NCBI RefSeq assembly: GCF_900094555.1
Contig: NZ_FMAC01000005.1
Coordinates: 124,001 to 188,000 of the forward strand
Reading direction: 5' to 3'
Source of the DNA: Martinezella hainanensis
GTDB lineage: Bacteria > Pseudomonadota > Alphaproteobacteria > Rhizobiales > Rhizobiaceae
DNA: 64,000 bases
In this document: positions 26,146-35,120 of the stretch, piece after piece
How the letters are laid out: each line of letters starts with the position of its first letter
Position numbering within the stretch: position 1 is the first letter of the stretch
The notes under the pieces: model-generated
Seen by the model: only the letters and a program-made list of their open reading frames with translations
What the model was told of the DNA's origin: nothing
Databases searched by the model: none
Program-made: the position numbers and the translations under genes

Positions 26146-28596
26146 TCACTCGGCGGCCTGCGGGAAGCCAACCGTCGCCATCGGCCGGAATTCATGCTTG
26201 TCCTTGCCGGAGACACGCTCCGACCAGGGATCGACCTGCGCGAACTTCTGGCTGAAAACGAAGCGCTCGTAATAAGCCTCGCGCTTTTTCTGATCCTGCA
26301 TGATCTGGCGGCGGATCTCGTCGAGACCGATGCGCTTGGCCCATTTGTAGATGCGCTCGAGATAGCGACCCTGCTCGCGATACATCTGCGTCAGCGCCAC
26401 GATATGCTCGAGCGCTTCGTCTTCCGTCTTGACCAGGCCAAGCACTTCGGTGCCCTTGATGTCGAGACCGGCCGCACCGGCGAAGTGGATTTCGAAGCCG
26501 CTATCGACGCAGATGACGCCGATATCCTTGCAGGTCGCCTCGGCGCAGTTTCGCGGACAGCCGGAAACGGCCATCTTCAGCTTGGCCGGTGTCCAGGAGC
26601 CCCACATGAATTTCTCGATGCGGATGCCGAGGCCGGTGGAATCCTGCGTGCCGAAGCGGCACCAGTCGGAGCCGACGCAGGTCTTCACCGTGCGCAGGCC
26701 CTTGGCATAGGCTTGGCCTGAAATGAAGCCGGCCTTGCCGAGGTCGGCCCAGACGGCGGGCAGGTCCTCCTTCTGCACGCCGAGCAGGTCGATACGCTGA
26801 CCGCCCGTCACCTTCACCATGGGTATCTCGAATTTGTCGACGACATCGGCGATGGCGCGCAGTTCGTTCGAGCTGGTGACGCCGCCCCACATGCGCGGCA
26901 CGACCGAATAAGTGCCGTCCTTCTGGATGTTGGCGTGCACGCGTTCATTGATGAAACGCGACTGGTAGTCGTCGGCATATTCGTCCGGCCAGTCGCAGAC
27001 GAGGTAGTAGTTCAGCGCCGGGCGGCACTTGGCGCAGCCGCAGGAGGTCTTCCATTCAAGTTCCTGCATAACGGCAGGAATGGTCTTCAACCCCTTGGCT
27101 TTTATGAGCCTTCTGACATCGTCATGGCCGAGTTCGGTGCAGGTGCACATCGGCTGCACGGCTTTGGGATTATAGGCATCGCCAAGCGTGATCGACATCA
27201 GCTGTTCGACGAGGCCGGTGCAGGAGCCGCAGGAGGCCGAAGCCTTCGTGTGGGCGCGCACATCGTCGAGCGAGGTCAGGCCCTTGGCGGATATGGTCGA
27301 GGTGATCTTGCCCTTGCAGACGCCGTTGCAGCCGCAGATTTCCGCATCATCCGGCAAGGCTGCAACGGCCGCCATAGGGTCCAGCGGCGACCCTCCCTGA
27401 TAGGCCTGGCCGAAGATCAGGGTCTCGCGCATCTGCGAGATATCGGTCGCCTTCTTCTTCAGGTCGTTGAACCAGGCGCCGTCGGCCGTCTCGCCGTAGA
27501 GCACGGTGCCGATGATCTTGTTGTCCTTCAAGACCAGGCGCTTGTAGACCCCGGCTGCCGCGTCGCGCAGAACGATCTCCTCGCGGTCGTCGCCATCGGC
27601 GAAGTCGCCGAGCGAAAACAGATCGATGCCGGTGACTTTGAGTTTTGTCGGCGTGTCCGAGTGGACGAAGCCGGCACTCGTGTCGCCTGCCAGATGCCAG
27701 GCAGCGACCCGCGCCATTTCGTAAAGCGGCGCGACGAGGCCATAGACCATGCCGCCGACCTCGGCGCATTCTCCAAGCGCCATGATGCTGCCGTCCGAGG
27801 TCTGCATCCCGTCATCGACGACGATGCCGCGGTTGACGGCGATGCCGGCCTCCTTGGCGAGGCCGATATTGGGGCGGATGCCGACAGCCATCACGACGAG
27901 CGTGGCGGGAATCACACGCCCATCGTCGAGTTCGATCCCCTCGACCTTGCCGTCACCGATGATCGCCTTGGTGTTGGCCTTGGTGATGACCTTGATGCCG
28001 CGCTCCTCGACGGCCTTTTGCAGGAGATAGCCGGCGGCCGGATCGAGCTGGCGCTCCATCAGTGTCGGCTGCACATGGAGAACTGTGACATCCATGCCCC
28101 GCAGGCTGAGGCCGGCGGCCGCCTCGAGACCAAGCAGGCCGCCGCCGATGACAACGGCCTTTTCGCGCGATTGGGCGGCAAGCAGCATCGCCTGCACGTC
28201 ATCGAGGTCGCGATAGGTGATGACCCCACGCAGTTCCTTGCCCGGAACCGGAATGATGAAGGGGACGGAGCCGGTTGCGATGACGAGCTTGTCGTAGCTC
28301 TCGGTCACGCCATGATCGGAGGTGACCGTCTTTGCCACCCGGTCGATGGCGACGATCTTGTGCCCCTTGTAGAGGGTGATGCCATGCTTGATGTACCAGC
28401 CGTCGCCGTGGATGATGATCTGCTCAAAATCCTTTTCGCCTGATAGCACCGGCGACAGCATGATGCGATCGTAGTTGACGCGCGGTTCGGCGTTGAAGAT
28501 CGTGACTTCATAAAGGTCGGGCGCCTTTTCCAGCAGATGCTCCAGCATGCGCCCTGGCGCCATGCCGTTGCCGATGATGACGAGTTTCTGGGTCAT
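26146..28596 (-). CDS. nirB: Nitrite reductase (NADH) large subunit NirB
   Basis: 816-residue siroheme/FAD enzyme reducing nitrite to ammonium. It starts with a flavin-binding Rossmann motif (LVIIGNGMAPGRML) and a second NADH-binding one (KAVVIGGGLLGLEAAAGLSLRG). A BFD-like [2Fe-2S] region follows (EICGCNGVCKGKI...SASCGSCTGLV), plus another Cys pair in TSCGCAKCRP. The C-terminal siroheme/[4Fe-4S] ligands are CVGSDWC and SGCPRNCAEATC. It is fourth in the nrt-nir-nas operon, four bases after nrtD. Confidence 0.96.
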   Translation of the reverse strand: MTQKLVIIGNGMAPGRMLEHLLEKAPDLYEVTIFNAEPRVNYDRIMLSPVLSGEKDFEQIIIHGDGWYIKHGITLYKGHKIVAIDRVAKTVTSDHGVTESYDKLVIATGSVPFIIPVPGKELRGVITYRDLDDVQAMLLAAQSREKAVVIGGGLLGLEAAAGLSLRGMDVTVLHVQPTLMERQLDPAAGYLLQKAVEERGIKVITKANTKAIIGDGKVEGIELDDGRVIPATLVVMAVGIRPNIGLAKEAGIAVNRGIVVDDGMQTSDGSIMALGECAEVGGMVYGLVAPLYEMARVAAWHLAGDTSAGFVHSDTPTKLKVTGIDLFSLGDFADGDDREEIVLRDAAAGVYKRLVLKDNKIIGTVLYGETADGAWFNDLKKKATDISQMRETLIFGQAYQGGSPLDPMAAVAALPDDAEICGCNGVCKGKITSTISAKGLTSLDDVRAHTKASASCGSCTGLVEQLMSITLGDAYNPKAVQPMCTCTELGHDDVRRLIKAKGLKTIPAVMQELEWKTSCGCAKCRPALNYYLVCDWPDEYADDYQSRFINERVHANIQKDGTYSVVPRMWGGVTSSNELRAIADVVDKFEIPMVKVTGGQRIDLLGVQKEDLPAVWADLGKAGFISGQAYAKGLRTVKTCVGSDWCRFGTQDSTGLGIRIEKFMWGSWTPAKLKMAVSGCPRNCAEATCKDIGVICVDSGFEIHFAGAAGLDIKGTEVLGLVKTEDEALEHIVALTQMYREQGRYLERIYKWAKRIGLDEIRRQIMQDQKKREAYYERFVFSQKFAQVDPWSERVSGKDKHEFRPMATVGFPQAAE

Positions 28597-28600
28597 GATA

Positions 28601-29398
28601 TCACTCCGCGGCTTCGACGAAGCGGTGGCGTTCGTAGAGGAACTTCAGCACAGCTTCGCGGCATTTGAGGTAGGTTCGGTCGGACGCAAGCTCGATGCGG
28701 TTGCGCGGACGCGGGATCGGCACTTCAAGAATATCGCCGATATGGGCGGCCGGGCCATTGGTCATCATGACGATGCGGTCGGACAGTAATACCGCTTCGT
28801 CGACGTCGTGGGTGATCATCACCATGGTACTGCCGAGGCGAGCGTGAATTTCCATCACCGCATCCTGCAGATGAGCGCGGGTGAGCGCGTCCAGCGCCCC
28901 GAAGGGTTCGTCGAGCAGCAGGATCTTCGGCTGCATGGCAAGCGCCCGGGCAATCCCGACGCGCTGTTTCATGCCGCCCGAAATTTCCGAGGGGCGCTTG
29001 TCCTTGGCATGTGCCATCTGCACGAGATCGAGATTGCGCATCACCCAGTCATGGCGCTCGGCCTTGGTCTTGGTGCCGCGAAACACTTTCGAGACAGCGA
29101 GATTGACGTTCTCGTAGACGCTCAGCCAAGGCAGCAGACTATGGTTCTGGAAGACGACGGCCCGATCCGGGCCGGGCGCGTTGACTTCACGGTTCTCTAG
29201 CAGCACCGCGCCGGCAGAAACCGGCGTCAGTCCGGCGATGAGGTTGAGCAGGGTCGACTTGCCGCAGCCGGAATGACCGATGATCGAGACGAATTCGCCC
29301 TTGTCGATGACGAGTTCGATGCCCTTCAGGACTTCGGCCCGCTGGCCGCCGCGATCGAAATATTTGTCGATATGATCGAGCTTCAGGTAGGCGCTCAT
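28601..29398 (-). CDS. nrtD: Nitrate ABC transporter ATP-binding protein NrtD
   Basis: 265-residue ATPase. Walker A is GHSGCGKST, the Q-loop is VFQNHSLLPWLSV, the signature is SGGMKQRVGIARAL, Walker B is ILLLDEPFGALD, and the switch histidine is in MVMITHDVDEA. This is the NrtD/TauB-like branch; the neighbours define nitrate. It energises uptake through NrtB, whose stop codon lies 10 bp upstream. Confidence 0.94.
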   Translation of the reverse strand: MSAYLKLDHIDKYFDRGGQRAEVLKGIELVIDKGEFVSIIGHSGCGKSTLLNLIAGLTPVSAGAVLLENREVNAPGPDRAVVFQNHSLLPWLSVYENVNLAVSKVFRGTKTKAERHDWVMRNLDLVQMAHAKDKRPSEISGGMKQRVGIARALAMQPKILLLDEPFGALDALTRAHLQDAVMEIHARLGSTMVMITHDVDEAVLLSDRIVMMTNGPAAHIGDILEVPIPRPRNRIELASDRTYLKCREAVLKFLYERHRFVEAAE

Positions 29399-29408
29399 TG
29401 GGGTCTCC

Positions 29409-30305
29409 TTAGTTGCTCGTCATGCCGCGGGTCACGACGGCGCCGAGGCCTGCGACCAGACGATCGAGGACAAAGCCGGTGACGCCGATATAGGCGAGTG
29501 CCACGATGATGTCGGGCAGGCGCGAGGAGTTCCACGCGTCCCAGATGAAGAAGCCGATACCGACGCCGCCGGTCAGCATTTCGGCGGCAACGATCGCAAG
29601 CCAGGAAAGCCCGGCGCCGATGCGCAGTCCGGTGAAGATGTAAGGGGCGGCCGCCGGCATCATGATGCGGAAGAAGAATTCGATCTGGTTCAGCCGCAAT
29701 ACCTTGGCGACGTTGCGATAATCCTGCGGAATGTTGCGCACGCCGACCGCCGTGTTGATGATGACGGGCCAGATCGAAGTGATGAAGATCACGAAGATCG
29801 CCGACGGGTTGGAATTCTGGAAGGCTGCGAGCGAGAGCGGCAGCCAGGCAAGCGGCGGCACGGTGCGCAGCACCTGGAAGATCGGGTCGAGGCCGCGCAT
29901 CGCCCAGACCGATTGCCCGATCACCGCGCCGATCAGCACGCCGGCGACAGCGGCAAGGCCAAAGCCATAGGCGACGCGCTGCAGGGAGACGAGCACGCGC
30001 CAGGCAAGCCCGATATCCTGCGGCCCATTGTAGAAGAAGGGGTAGACGATGAGGTCATAGCTCTCCTGCCAGACCTGCGATGGCGGCGGCAGGCTGGCGC
30101 CCGGCTGCTCACAGAGCAGCTGCCAGACAGCGAGTAGAAGCACCAGGACCACGAGCGGCGGCAGGACGTTGCGCAAGACCGAAGCTGCGATGCGGCGGGG
30201 CTCAATGCGACGGGTGGGACGAGCCGCCAATGTCACGACATGGCTCTTTGCAGGAGCAGGCGCTTGCGCAACGGCGGCTTCCTGTTTGCGGGCGGTTACG
30301 GACAT
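29409..30305 (-). CDS. nrtB: Nitrate ABC transporter permease NrtB
   Basis: 298 residues with six or so membrane helices, from LPPLVVLVLLLAVWQLL to VALAYIGVTGFVLDRLVAGL. The binding-protein-dependent permease (EAA) loop is AKVLRLNQIEFFFRIMMPAAAPYIFTGLRIGAG. The start at 30305 (MSVTARKQ) was chosen because AAAGGA lies upstream; a longer reading frame begins inside nrtA and is not protein-like. It belongs to the NrtB family that forms the membrane pore with NrtD. Confidence 0.94.
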   Translation of the reverse strand: MSVTARKQEAAVAQAPAPAKSHVVTLAARPTRRIEPRRIAASVLRNVLPPLVVLVLLLAVWQLLCEQPGASLPPPSQVWQESYDLIVYPFFYNGPQDIGLAWRVLVSLQRVAYGFGLAAVAGVLIGAVIGQSVWAMRGLDPIFQVLRTVPPLAWLPLSLAAFQNSNPSAIFVIFITSIWPVIINTAVGVRNIPQDYRNVAKVLRLNQIEFFFRIMMPAAAPYIFTGLRIGAGLSWLAIVAAEMLTGGVGIGFFIWDAWNSSRLPDIIVALAYIGVTGFVLDRLVAGLGAVVTRGMTSN

Positions 30306-30339
30306 TGAACGAATCCTTTTTGGAAGAGAGTGCCAAGCT

Positions 30340-31638
30340 TCACGACGCCACCTTGATCGAGAGGCTTTCGAGGTAGGCAGTGGGGTTTTCGGGGTCGAAG
30401 ACCTTGCCGTCGAAGAAGGTTTCCTTGCCGCGAGACGTCGATGCCGGAATGTCCGATGCGGCAACGCCGAGATCCTTTGCGGCATCGCGCCAGATATCCT
30501 GGCGGTTCACCTGGCCGACCAGCGTCTTGATATCGGTGTTGGGTGCGAACTTGCCCCAGCGCATGTTCTCGATGATGAACCAGGCATCATGGCTCTGATA
30601 GGGATAGGAAACGCCGCCCTTCCAGAATTTCATGTAAAGATCGGTACCCTTGGCGATGCGGCCGTTGCCGTAGTTGATGTCGCCCTTCAAGCGGCCAAGC
30701 ACGTCTTTGGGCGGCACGTTGAACCATTGCCGCTTGCCGAGGATGGTGGCCATCTCCTCCTTGTTGTCCATGCTGTCGCACCATTGCTGGGCTTCCATGA
30801 CCGCCATCAGCAAAGCCTTGGCGGCCTTCGGGTTCTTCTCGATCCAGTCGGCGCGCATGCCGAGGGCTTTTTCCGGATGGCCCTTCCAGATCTCTCCGGT
30901 CGTACAGGCGGTAAAGCCGATGCCCTGGTTGACGAGCTGTTCGTTCCAGGGTTCGCCGACACAGAAGACGTCCATGTTGCCGACCTTCATGTTCGCCACC
31001 ATCTGCGGTGGCGGCACGACGATGGTCGAGACGTCCTTGTCGGGGTGGATTCCGCCGGCGGCCAGCCAATAGCGGATCCACAGATCATGCGTGCCGCCAG
31101 GGAAGGTCATGGCCGCCTTGATCTCCTTGCCTGCGGCTCTTTTCGCGTCGAAGGCGGCTTTCAGCTTGGAAGCGTCGAGCTGGACGCCGGTGTCGGCGTA
31201 TTCCTTTGCGACCGAAATGCCCTGGCTGTCGTAGTTGAGGCGGGCGAGGATCGCCATCGGCACGGGCTGGTTGTTCTGCGTCACCTTGCCGGTATGCATG
31301 AGGTAGGGGAGTGGCGAGAGAATGTGGGCGCCATCGATGCCGTTTGCGGCCCCGCCGAGCACGAGATTGTCGCGCGTCGCGCCCCAGGATGCCTGTTTGG
31401 CGACATCGGCGTCGGGAAGGCCGTGCTTTTCGAACAGGCCCTTTTCCTTGGCAATGACCAGCGGCGCGGCGTCCGTCAGCGCGATATAACCAAGTTTTAC
31501 CCCTGTCACTTCAGGTCCGGCCGTCGCTGCAAAAGCGCCGGAGGGGAAGGCTGTCCTGACGGCGCCGATCAGGGCTGCCGTGGCGGACGTCTTCAATAGG
31601 TTTCGGCGCGTAACGCCACCGGACAGAATTGTTTTCAC
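30340..31638 (-). CDS. nrtA: Nitrate-binding protein NrtA (periplasmic)
   Basis: 432 residues. The N-terminus carries a twin-arginine signal (VTRRNLLKTSATAALIGAVRTAFPSGAFA), then the NrtA/CmpA fold: VKLGYIALTDAAPLVIAKEKGLFEKHGL, HDLWIRYWLAAGGIHPDKDVSTIVVPPPQMVANM, NMDVFCVGEPWNEQLV. The start is GTG at 31638, preceded by AGGGGA; longer readings begin upstream of the leader terminator and are excluded. It captures nitrate for NrtBD. Its gene is first in the structural operon, behind a sigma-54 promoter and an attenuator leader. Confidence 0.94.
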   Translation of the reverse strand: MKTILSGGVTRRNLLKTSATAALIGAVRTAFPSGAFAATAGPEVTGVKLGYIALTDAAPLVIAKEKGLFEKHGLPDADVAKQASWGATRDNLVLGGAANGIDGAHILSPLPYLMHTGKVTQNNQPVPMAILARLNYDSQGISVAKEYADTGVQLDASKLKAAFDAKRAAGKEIKAAMTFPGGTHDLWIRYWLAAGGIHPDKDVSTIVVPPPQMVANMKVGNMDVFCVGEPWNEQLVNQGIGFTACTTGEIWKGHPEKALGMRADWIEKNPKAAKALLMAVMEAQQWCDSMDNKEEMATILGKRQWFNVPPKDVLGRLKGDINYGNGRIAKGTDLYMKFWKGGVSYPYQSHDAWFIIENMRWGKFAPNTDIKTLVGQVNRQDIWRDAAKDLGVAASDIPASTSRGKETFFDGKVFDPENPTAYLESLSIKVAS

Positions 31639-31684
31639 TTGCAGTTTCCCCTTGTTTTGCTCGTGACGCTTGGATTTCGGGCAT

Positions 31685-31711
31685 AAAAAAACGCCGCTCG
31701 GTCGATGCGGC
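31685..31711 (-). terminator. Attenuator terminator in the nrtA leader
   Basis: On the minus strand GCCGC, a 9-base loop ATCGACCGA, GCGGC, then a run of seven T. It lies 47 bases before the nrtA start and downstream of the sigma-54 promoter, so transcription must read through it. This is the element expected to be overridden by NasT binding to the leader. Confidence 0.7.
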
Positions 31712-31794
31712 CCGGGACAGGAAAGGAATCCCCGGGGCAAGAACCTTGCGACGTCGATGTCTTTGGCGAGCGCGTTTTCCGCGCATTGCCTGCC

Positions 31795-31812
31795 TCGATC
31801 GCCGTTGATCGA
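31795..31812 (-). promoter_or_regulatory. ANTAR-type hexaloop hairpin at the 5' end of the nrt leader RNA
   Basis: On the minus strand TCGATC, loop AACGGC, GATCGA: a perfect 6-bp stem with a hexaloop carrying A at position 1 and G at position 4, the features recognised by ANTAR domains. It would begin about four bases after the predicted transcription start. A second such hairpin is expected nearby; GAC-ATCGAC-GTC (about 31750-31761) has the right loop, but only a 3-bp stem. Confidence 0.6.
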
Positions 31813-31827
31813 AGCAAAACTAAATAA

Positions 31828-31842
31828 GCAAGCCGCGTGCCA
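31828..31842 (-). promoter_or_regulatory. Sigma-54 (RpoN) promoter for the nrt-nir-nas operon
   Basis: On the minus strand TGGCAC-GCGGC-TTGC: an exact match to the -24/-12 consensus TGGCAC-N5-TTGC. It predicts a start near 31816, giving a leader of about 180 nt. It fits nitrogen control through NtrC, though no NtrC site was confidently seen. Confidence 0.8.
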
Positions 31843-31869
31843 GTTTTTCGCGGCGATGTCATGGCATTG

Positions 31870-31882
31870 TAATTGCTTGATT
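31870..31882 (-). promoter_or_regulatory. IHF-binding consensus upstream of the sigma-54 promoter
   Basis: On the minus strand AATCAA-GCAA-TTA matches WATCAA-N4-TTR at every position. It lies 28 bp upstream of the -24 element, a normal place for IHF to bend DNA between an activator and RpoN polymerase. Confidence 0.6.
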
Positions 31883-32008
31883 ATTCGGAAAAATGATGTG
31901 GCGGCTTGTTTTGCAGGCAGTTGCGGCTTCTGCAAATATTTTGAGCGGATGCCGCTCCTACGACTTTCGATCCTGCGCTTATTCTGTGCAGTGCAGCATG
32001 GTCGGAGG

Positions 32009-33307
32009 CTAGATGTCGTCGCTCGAAGAGCGCGTCGCGCTTGTCGTTTTTACGGCGAATCCGGCGATGTAGGCGGCGATCTCTGCCGGATCGAAAACAT
32101 GCCCGTCCATGAAGCGATTGCCGTCCCTGTCGCCTTCGATGCGGATATCGGCATCATCGGGTGACGCCTCCTCGCCGAGCGCCAGCCGATAGAGGTCGGA
32201 ACGATAGGCCGAGGCTGCCATCTTCATGTTCTGCTCGGAAAGTGCGCTTTGTCCCCAGCGTATCATCTGGCTGAAGATCCAAAGCGCCTGGCTCGGGCGT
32301 GGATAGTTGGCAAAGCTGCCATGGAAACTGAAATATCTGTCGATGATGCGGCGGTGGCCCCTGGCATCAAGATTGAATTCGCCTGCCAGCACATGGCGGA
32401 TGATGTGGACGGGGGCCGCGATATAGTGTTGGTCGGCGAGCGCTTCGGCAAGGGCGTCGTGATTTTCCGCTTGGTCGCACCAGCGCGCGGCCGCGTCCAG
32501 CGCCACAATGAGGCGCGAAACGGTTTCGGGATGGCTTTCGGCCCATTCCGGGCGCATGCCGATCACCTTTTCCGGCGCGGATGGCCAGATATCCTGCTTG
32601 GCCGCGACGATGCGGCCGACGCCTCGTTCGGATGCGACCATGTTCCAGGGCGCGCCAACGCAGAAGCCATCGATGGCCCCTGCTGCAAGCGCATCGGACG
32701 TGAGAGGCGGCGGCACGACGACAAGCTTCACGTCGCGATCGGGATCGATGCCGCCGGCGGCCAGCCAATAGCGGAATTCATAATTATGCGACGAGAACGG
32801 ATAGGTCATGCCAAGCGTCGGCGGCTGCTCTCCGCGCGCCTTCATGGTGTCGACCACTTTCGCAAGCGCCTGCGAATTTTCCAATGCGCTTGCCTGGTCG
32901 GAAAGACCTGTTTCGTCGCACATGCGGTCGAACAGCCGCGTCGAGAGGGTGATGGCGTTGCCGCCGCAGCCGAGCGAGAATGGCGTAATCGTCGGCGAGG
33001 GGTTCGAGCCAAGCCCGAGCATGGCTGCGACCGGCATCGGCGAGAGCATATGGGCGATGTCGAACTGGCGAAAGGCAAGCCGGTCGCGGACATTGGCCCA
33101 GGAGACGTCCTTGACGAGATCGAGTGCGATCCCCTCCTTGCGGGCGAAGCCGAATTCCGCAGCCGCAATCAGGACTGACGCATCGACGAGCGGAATGAAG
33201 CCTGCGCGCAATGTGCGCGGGCCTTCGCTGGTAATCTTGGCAGGCGCCGAAGCATTGCTGTTGCCTGCCTTTTGGACCTTGGCGGAACGGGCTGCTTGCA
33301 CTCTCAT
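32009..33307 (-). CDS. nasS: Nitrate sensor NasS (cytoplasmic NrtA homologue)
   Basis: 432 residues, homologous along its length to NrtA (LRAGFIPLVDASVLIAAAEFGFARKEGI, NYEFRYWLAAGGIDPDRDVKLVVVPPP, AIDGFCVGAPWNMVA) but with no signal peptide, as expected for the cytosolic sensor. NasS binds nitrate and, when nitrate is absent, holds NasT inactive. ATG 33307 with CGGAG just upstream was preferred to the GTG at 33313. It follows nasT by 55 bp, and about 370 bp separate it from nrtA. Confidence 0.93.
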   Translation of the reverse strand: MRVQAARSAKVQKAGNSNASAPAKITSEGPRTLRAGFIPLVDASVLIAAAEFGFARKEGIALDLVKDVSWANVRDRLAFRQFDIAHMLSPMPVAAMLGLGSNPSPTITPFSLGCGGNAITLSTRLFDRMCDETGLSDQASALENSQALAKVVDTMKARGEQPPTLGMTYPFSSHNYEFRYWLAAGGIDPDRDVKLVVVPPPLTSDALAAGAIDGFCVGAPWNMVASERGVGRIVAAKQDIWPSAPEKVIGMRPEWAESHPETVSRLIVALDAAARWCDQAENHDALAEALADQHYIAAPVHIIRHVLAGEFNLDARGHRRIIDRYFSFHGSFANYPRPSQALWIFSQMIRWGQSALSEQNMKMAASAYRSDLYRLALGEEASPDDADIRIEGDRDGNRFMDGHVFDPAEIAAYIAGFAVKTTSATRSSSDDI

Positions 33308-33362
33308 ATTCACTCCGATGTCTCCCCTCTCAGGGCGGCGGACAGGAAGGGTCTCCGCATAC

Positions 33363-33950
33363 TCACATCAGCAACCCCGCTGCTGTCACGACGCTTTGCG
33401 CGATCTCGGACATCTTCTTCTTCTCATTCATGGCCGTCTGCCGCAGCAGCGCGAAGGCTTCGTCCTCCGAAAGGCCGCGCATTTTCATCAAGATGCCCTT
33501 GGCGCGCTCGACGACCTTGCGTTCTTCGAGCGCCGACTTGGCTTCCGCCAGCTCCCGCTGCAGCCGGCTGAAGGCGTTGAAACGGCTGACGGCCATATCG
33601 AGGATCGGCTTTACCCGCTCCTTCTTGAGGCCGTCGACGATATAGGCCGATACACCGGCCTCGACGGCCGCCTCGATCGAGGCCGTGTCGGAGCGATCGA
33701 CGAACATGGCGATCGGCCGCCCCACCGTCCGCGTCAGCTGAAACAGATGCTCCATCATGTCGCGGTTCGGATTTTCGAGATCGATGATGATGACGTCGGG
33801 GCGTAACGTCTCGATCGTGCGTGCGACGCCCTGCACTTCATGGATGACAGTCACCCGCGCATGGCCAGCCTCCCGCAAACCCTCCTCGATGATAGAGGCG
33901 CGGATCGCATTTTCATCGATCACAAGAATGGTTAGATCGAGACGGCTCAT
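33363..33950 (-). CDS. nasT: ANTAR-domain antiterminator NasT
   Basis: 195 residues. Residues 1-~120 are a receiver-like domain (LTILVIDENAIRASIIEEGL, RPDVIIIDLENPNRDMMEHL). The rest is an ANTAR RNA-binding domain (LEERKVVERAKGILMKMRGLSEDEAFALLRQTAMNEKKKMSEIAQ), with a coiled linker before it. NasT freed from NasS binds the two-hairpin leader and prevents termination ahead of the nitrate genes. The ATG at 33950 gives the MSRLDLTIL start; a TTG at 33968 is the alternative. Confidence 0.94.
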   Translation of the reverse strand: MSRLDLTILVIDENAIRASIIEEGLREAGHARVTVIHEVQGVARTIETLRPDVIIIDLENPNRDMMEHLFQLTRTVGRPIAMFVDRSDTASIEAAVEAGVSAYIVDGLKKERVKPILDMAVSRFNAFSRLQRELAEAKSALEERKVVERAKGILMKMRGLSEDEAFALLRQTAMNEKKKMSEIAQSVVTAAGLLM

Positions 33951-33956
33951 GCCGTC
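33941..33956 (-). promoter_or_regulatory. Hairpin with the nasT start codon in its loop
   Basis: GACGGC-ATGA-GCCGTC on the minus strand is a perfect 6-bp stem whose tetraloop contains the ATG used for nasT. The upstream Shine-Dalgarno is weak (AAAGAC). It could set low translation of the regulator, or be chance. Confidence 0.35.
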
Positions 33957-34064
33957 TTTATGACGCAACGCAGCAAAGCGGGCAAGTGTCGTTCGATGAA
34001 ATATTAGGCGTATTATTAAATGGCCTAAATTTTAGTCACATTGCGCCGCTTATTGGCTAATTCC

Positions 34065-35120
34065 TCAGCACTTCTGCCAATAGGCGGCGATGCTGAAGGT
34101 GCCAGGATCGCGCGCTATCTCTGTCTTGACGAAAGTACGGATGGCGCGGGCTTGTTTCTGCTCGCAGGCGGCCCAGACATAGGTTTCCGGATCGGCTGCG
34201 AGCACGAGATCGCGAATGATGCGCTCAAGGGTGTCTGTCGTTCCCGCCGGTGCACCGTTGCGATGCAGCCAGGTCAGATCCATCGACGCGCTTGAGGTCA
34301 GCGGCTGCTCTTCCTGCTTGTCCGCGACCTCCAGAAAGATGCGCAGTTCGGCATTGGCGGGCACGGAGGCTGCGATGCGGGCAATGGCAGGCAATGCGGT
34401 TTCGTCGCCGGCGAGAATGAGCTTGCGTGCTGCCGGCACACCGCCGCCTCCAGGCCCGATCAGGCCAACACGATCACCGGCACGCGTAGTCATCGCCCAG
34501 GTCGCGCCCGGAACGTTGTCACCTTCATGCACGACGAAATCGATGTTCATCTCGCCGCGGTCCAGATCGATGCTACGGATCGTGTAGGCGCGGATGGTCA
34601 GTGCATCATCGCCCTTCGGCCAATGGATGCGGCCGTCCGGCTCCGTATGCGGCCAGACCGGTTCGCGACCCTTCGGTGGGATGAGCAGTCGCACATGCAT
34701 GCCGCCCTCGACGAAATGCCTGGCGTCATCGGTCGCCACCACGACGCGACGCATATGCGGGGCAATGTCGTAGGCGTCGACGACGCTGACTTCGCGGAAA
34801 TTCGGTATGGCTGTTGGTTGCGGCCCATCGGCCCAATTGAGGTCGAGCGCATTGCCGGTGGAGAGTTCAAACAGGTTTTCCGCAACCATGCTGCGGATCG
34901 TGAAGAGCATAGCTGCCGTCGGGCAACGCAGCTTGATGTCGAGACGATCATTGCTGACGGCGATATCGGCACTGCCGATGACGGTATCGAGGCGCGCCCC
35001 GGCCTCGCTCCGCGTGATGGTGACGTGTTCGGCAAAACGCGCGCAGAACTGATCCAGCAGCTGACCGGCATCCCTGTGGGTCGCCACGCCGGAAGCGGTG
35101 AAATCCCTTGCGTGCATCAT
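34065..35120 (-). CDS. Siderophore-interacting protein (ferric-siderophore reductase, ViuB-like) with N-terminal DUF2218
   Basis: 351 residues. The N-terminal ~90 residues (HRDAGQLLDQFCARFAEHVTIT, IKLRCPTAAMLFTIRSMVAENL) match a DUF2218-type domain. The rest is a FAD-binding SIP fold: TIRAYTIRSIDLDRGEMNIDFVVHEG (R-x-Y-T-x-R flavin motif), PGGGGVPAARKLILAGDETALPAIARI, then the C-terminal YVWAACEQKQARAIRTF and YWQKC. It reduces ferric siderophores in the cytosol to release iron. ATGA overlap with fhuB at 35117-35120 shows translational coupling. Confidence 0.88.
   Translation of the reverse strand: MMHARDFTASGVATHRDAGQLLDQFCARFAEHVTITRSEAGARLDTVIGSADIAVSNDRLDIKLRCPTAAMLFTIRSMVAENLFELSTGNALDLNWADGPQPTAIPNFREVSVVDAYDIAPHMRRVVVATDDARHFVEGGMHVRLLIPPKGREPVWPHTEPDGRIHWPKGDDALTIRAYTIRSIDLDRGEMNIDFVVHEGDNVPGATWAMTTRAGDRVGLIGPGGGGVPAARKLILAGDETALPAIARIAASVPANAELRIFLEVADKQEEQPLTSSASMDLTWLHRNGAPAGTTDTLERIIRDLVLAADPETYVWAACEQKQARAIRTFVKTEIARDPGTFSIAAYWQKC

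Noticed and set aside
24282..26255. 657-codon plus-strand frame opposite nasA and nirD
   Set aside because: Antisense to two well-supported nitrate genes and crossing the repeat element; no protein-like motif.
30169..31599. 476-codon plus-strand frame opposite nrtA
   Set aside because: Antisense to nrtA, composition not protein-like, no ribosome site.
31639..31935. Upstream extension of the nrtA reading frame
   Set aside because: It would translate through the leader terminator; the GTG at 31638 follows a good ribosome site and begins the Tat signal.
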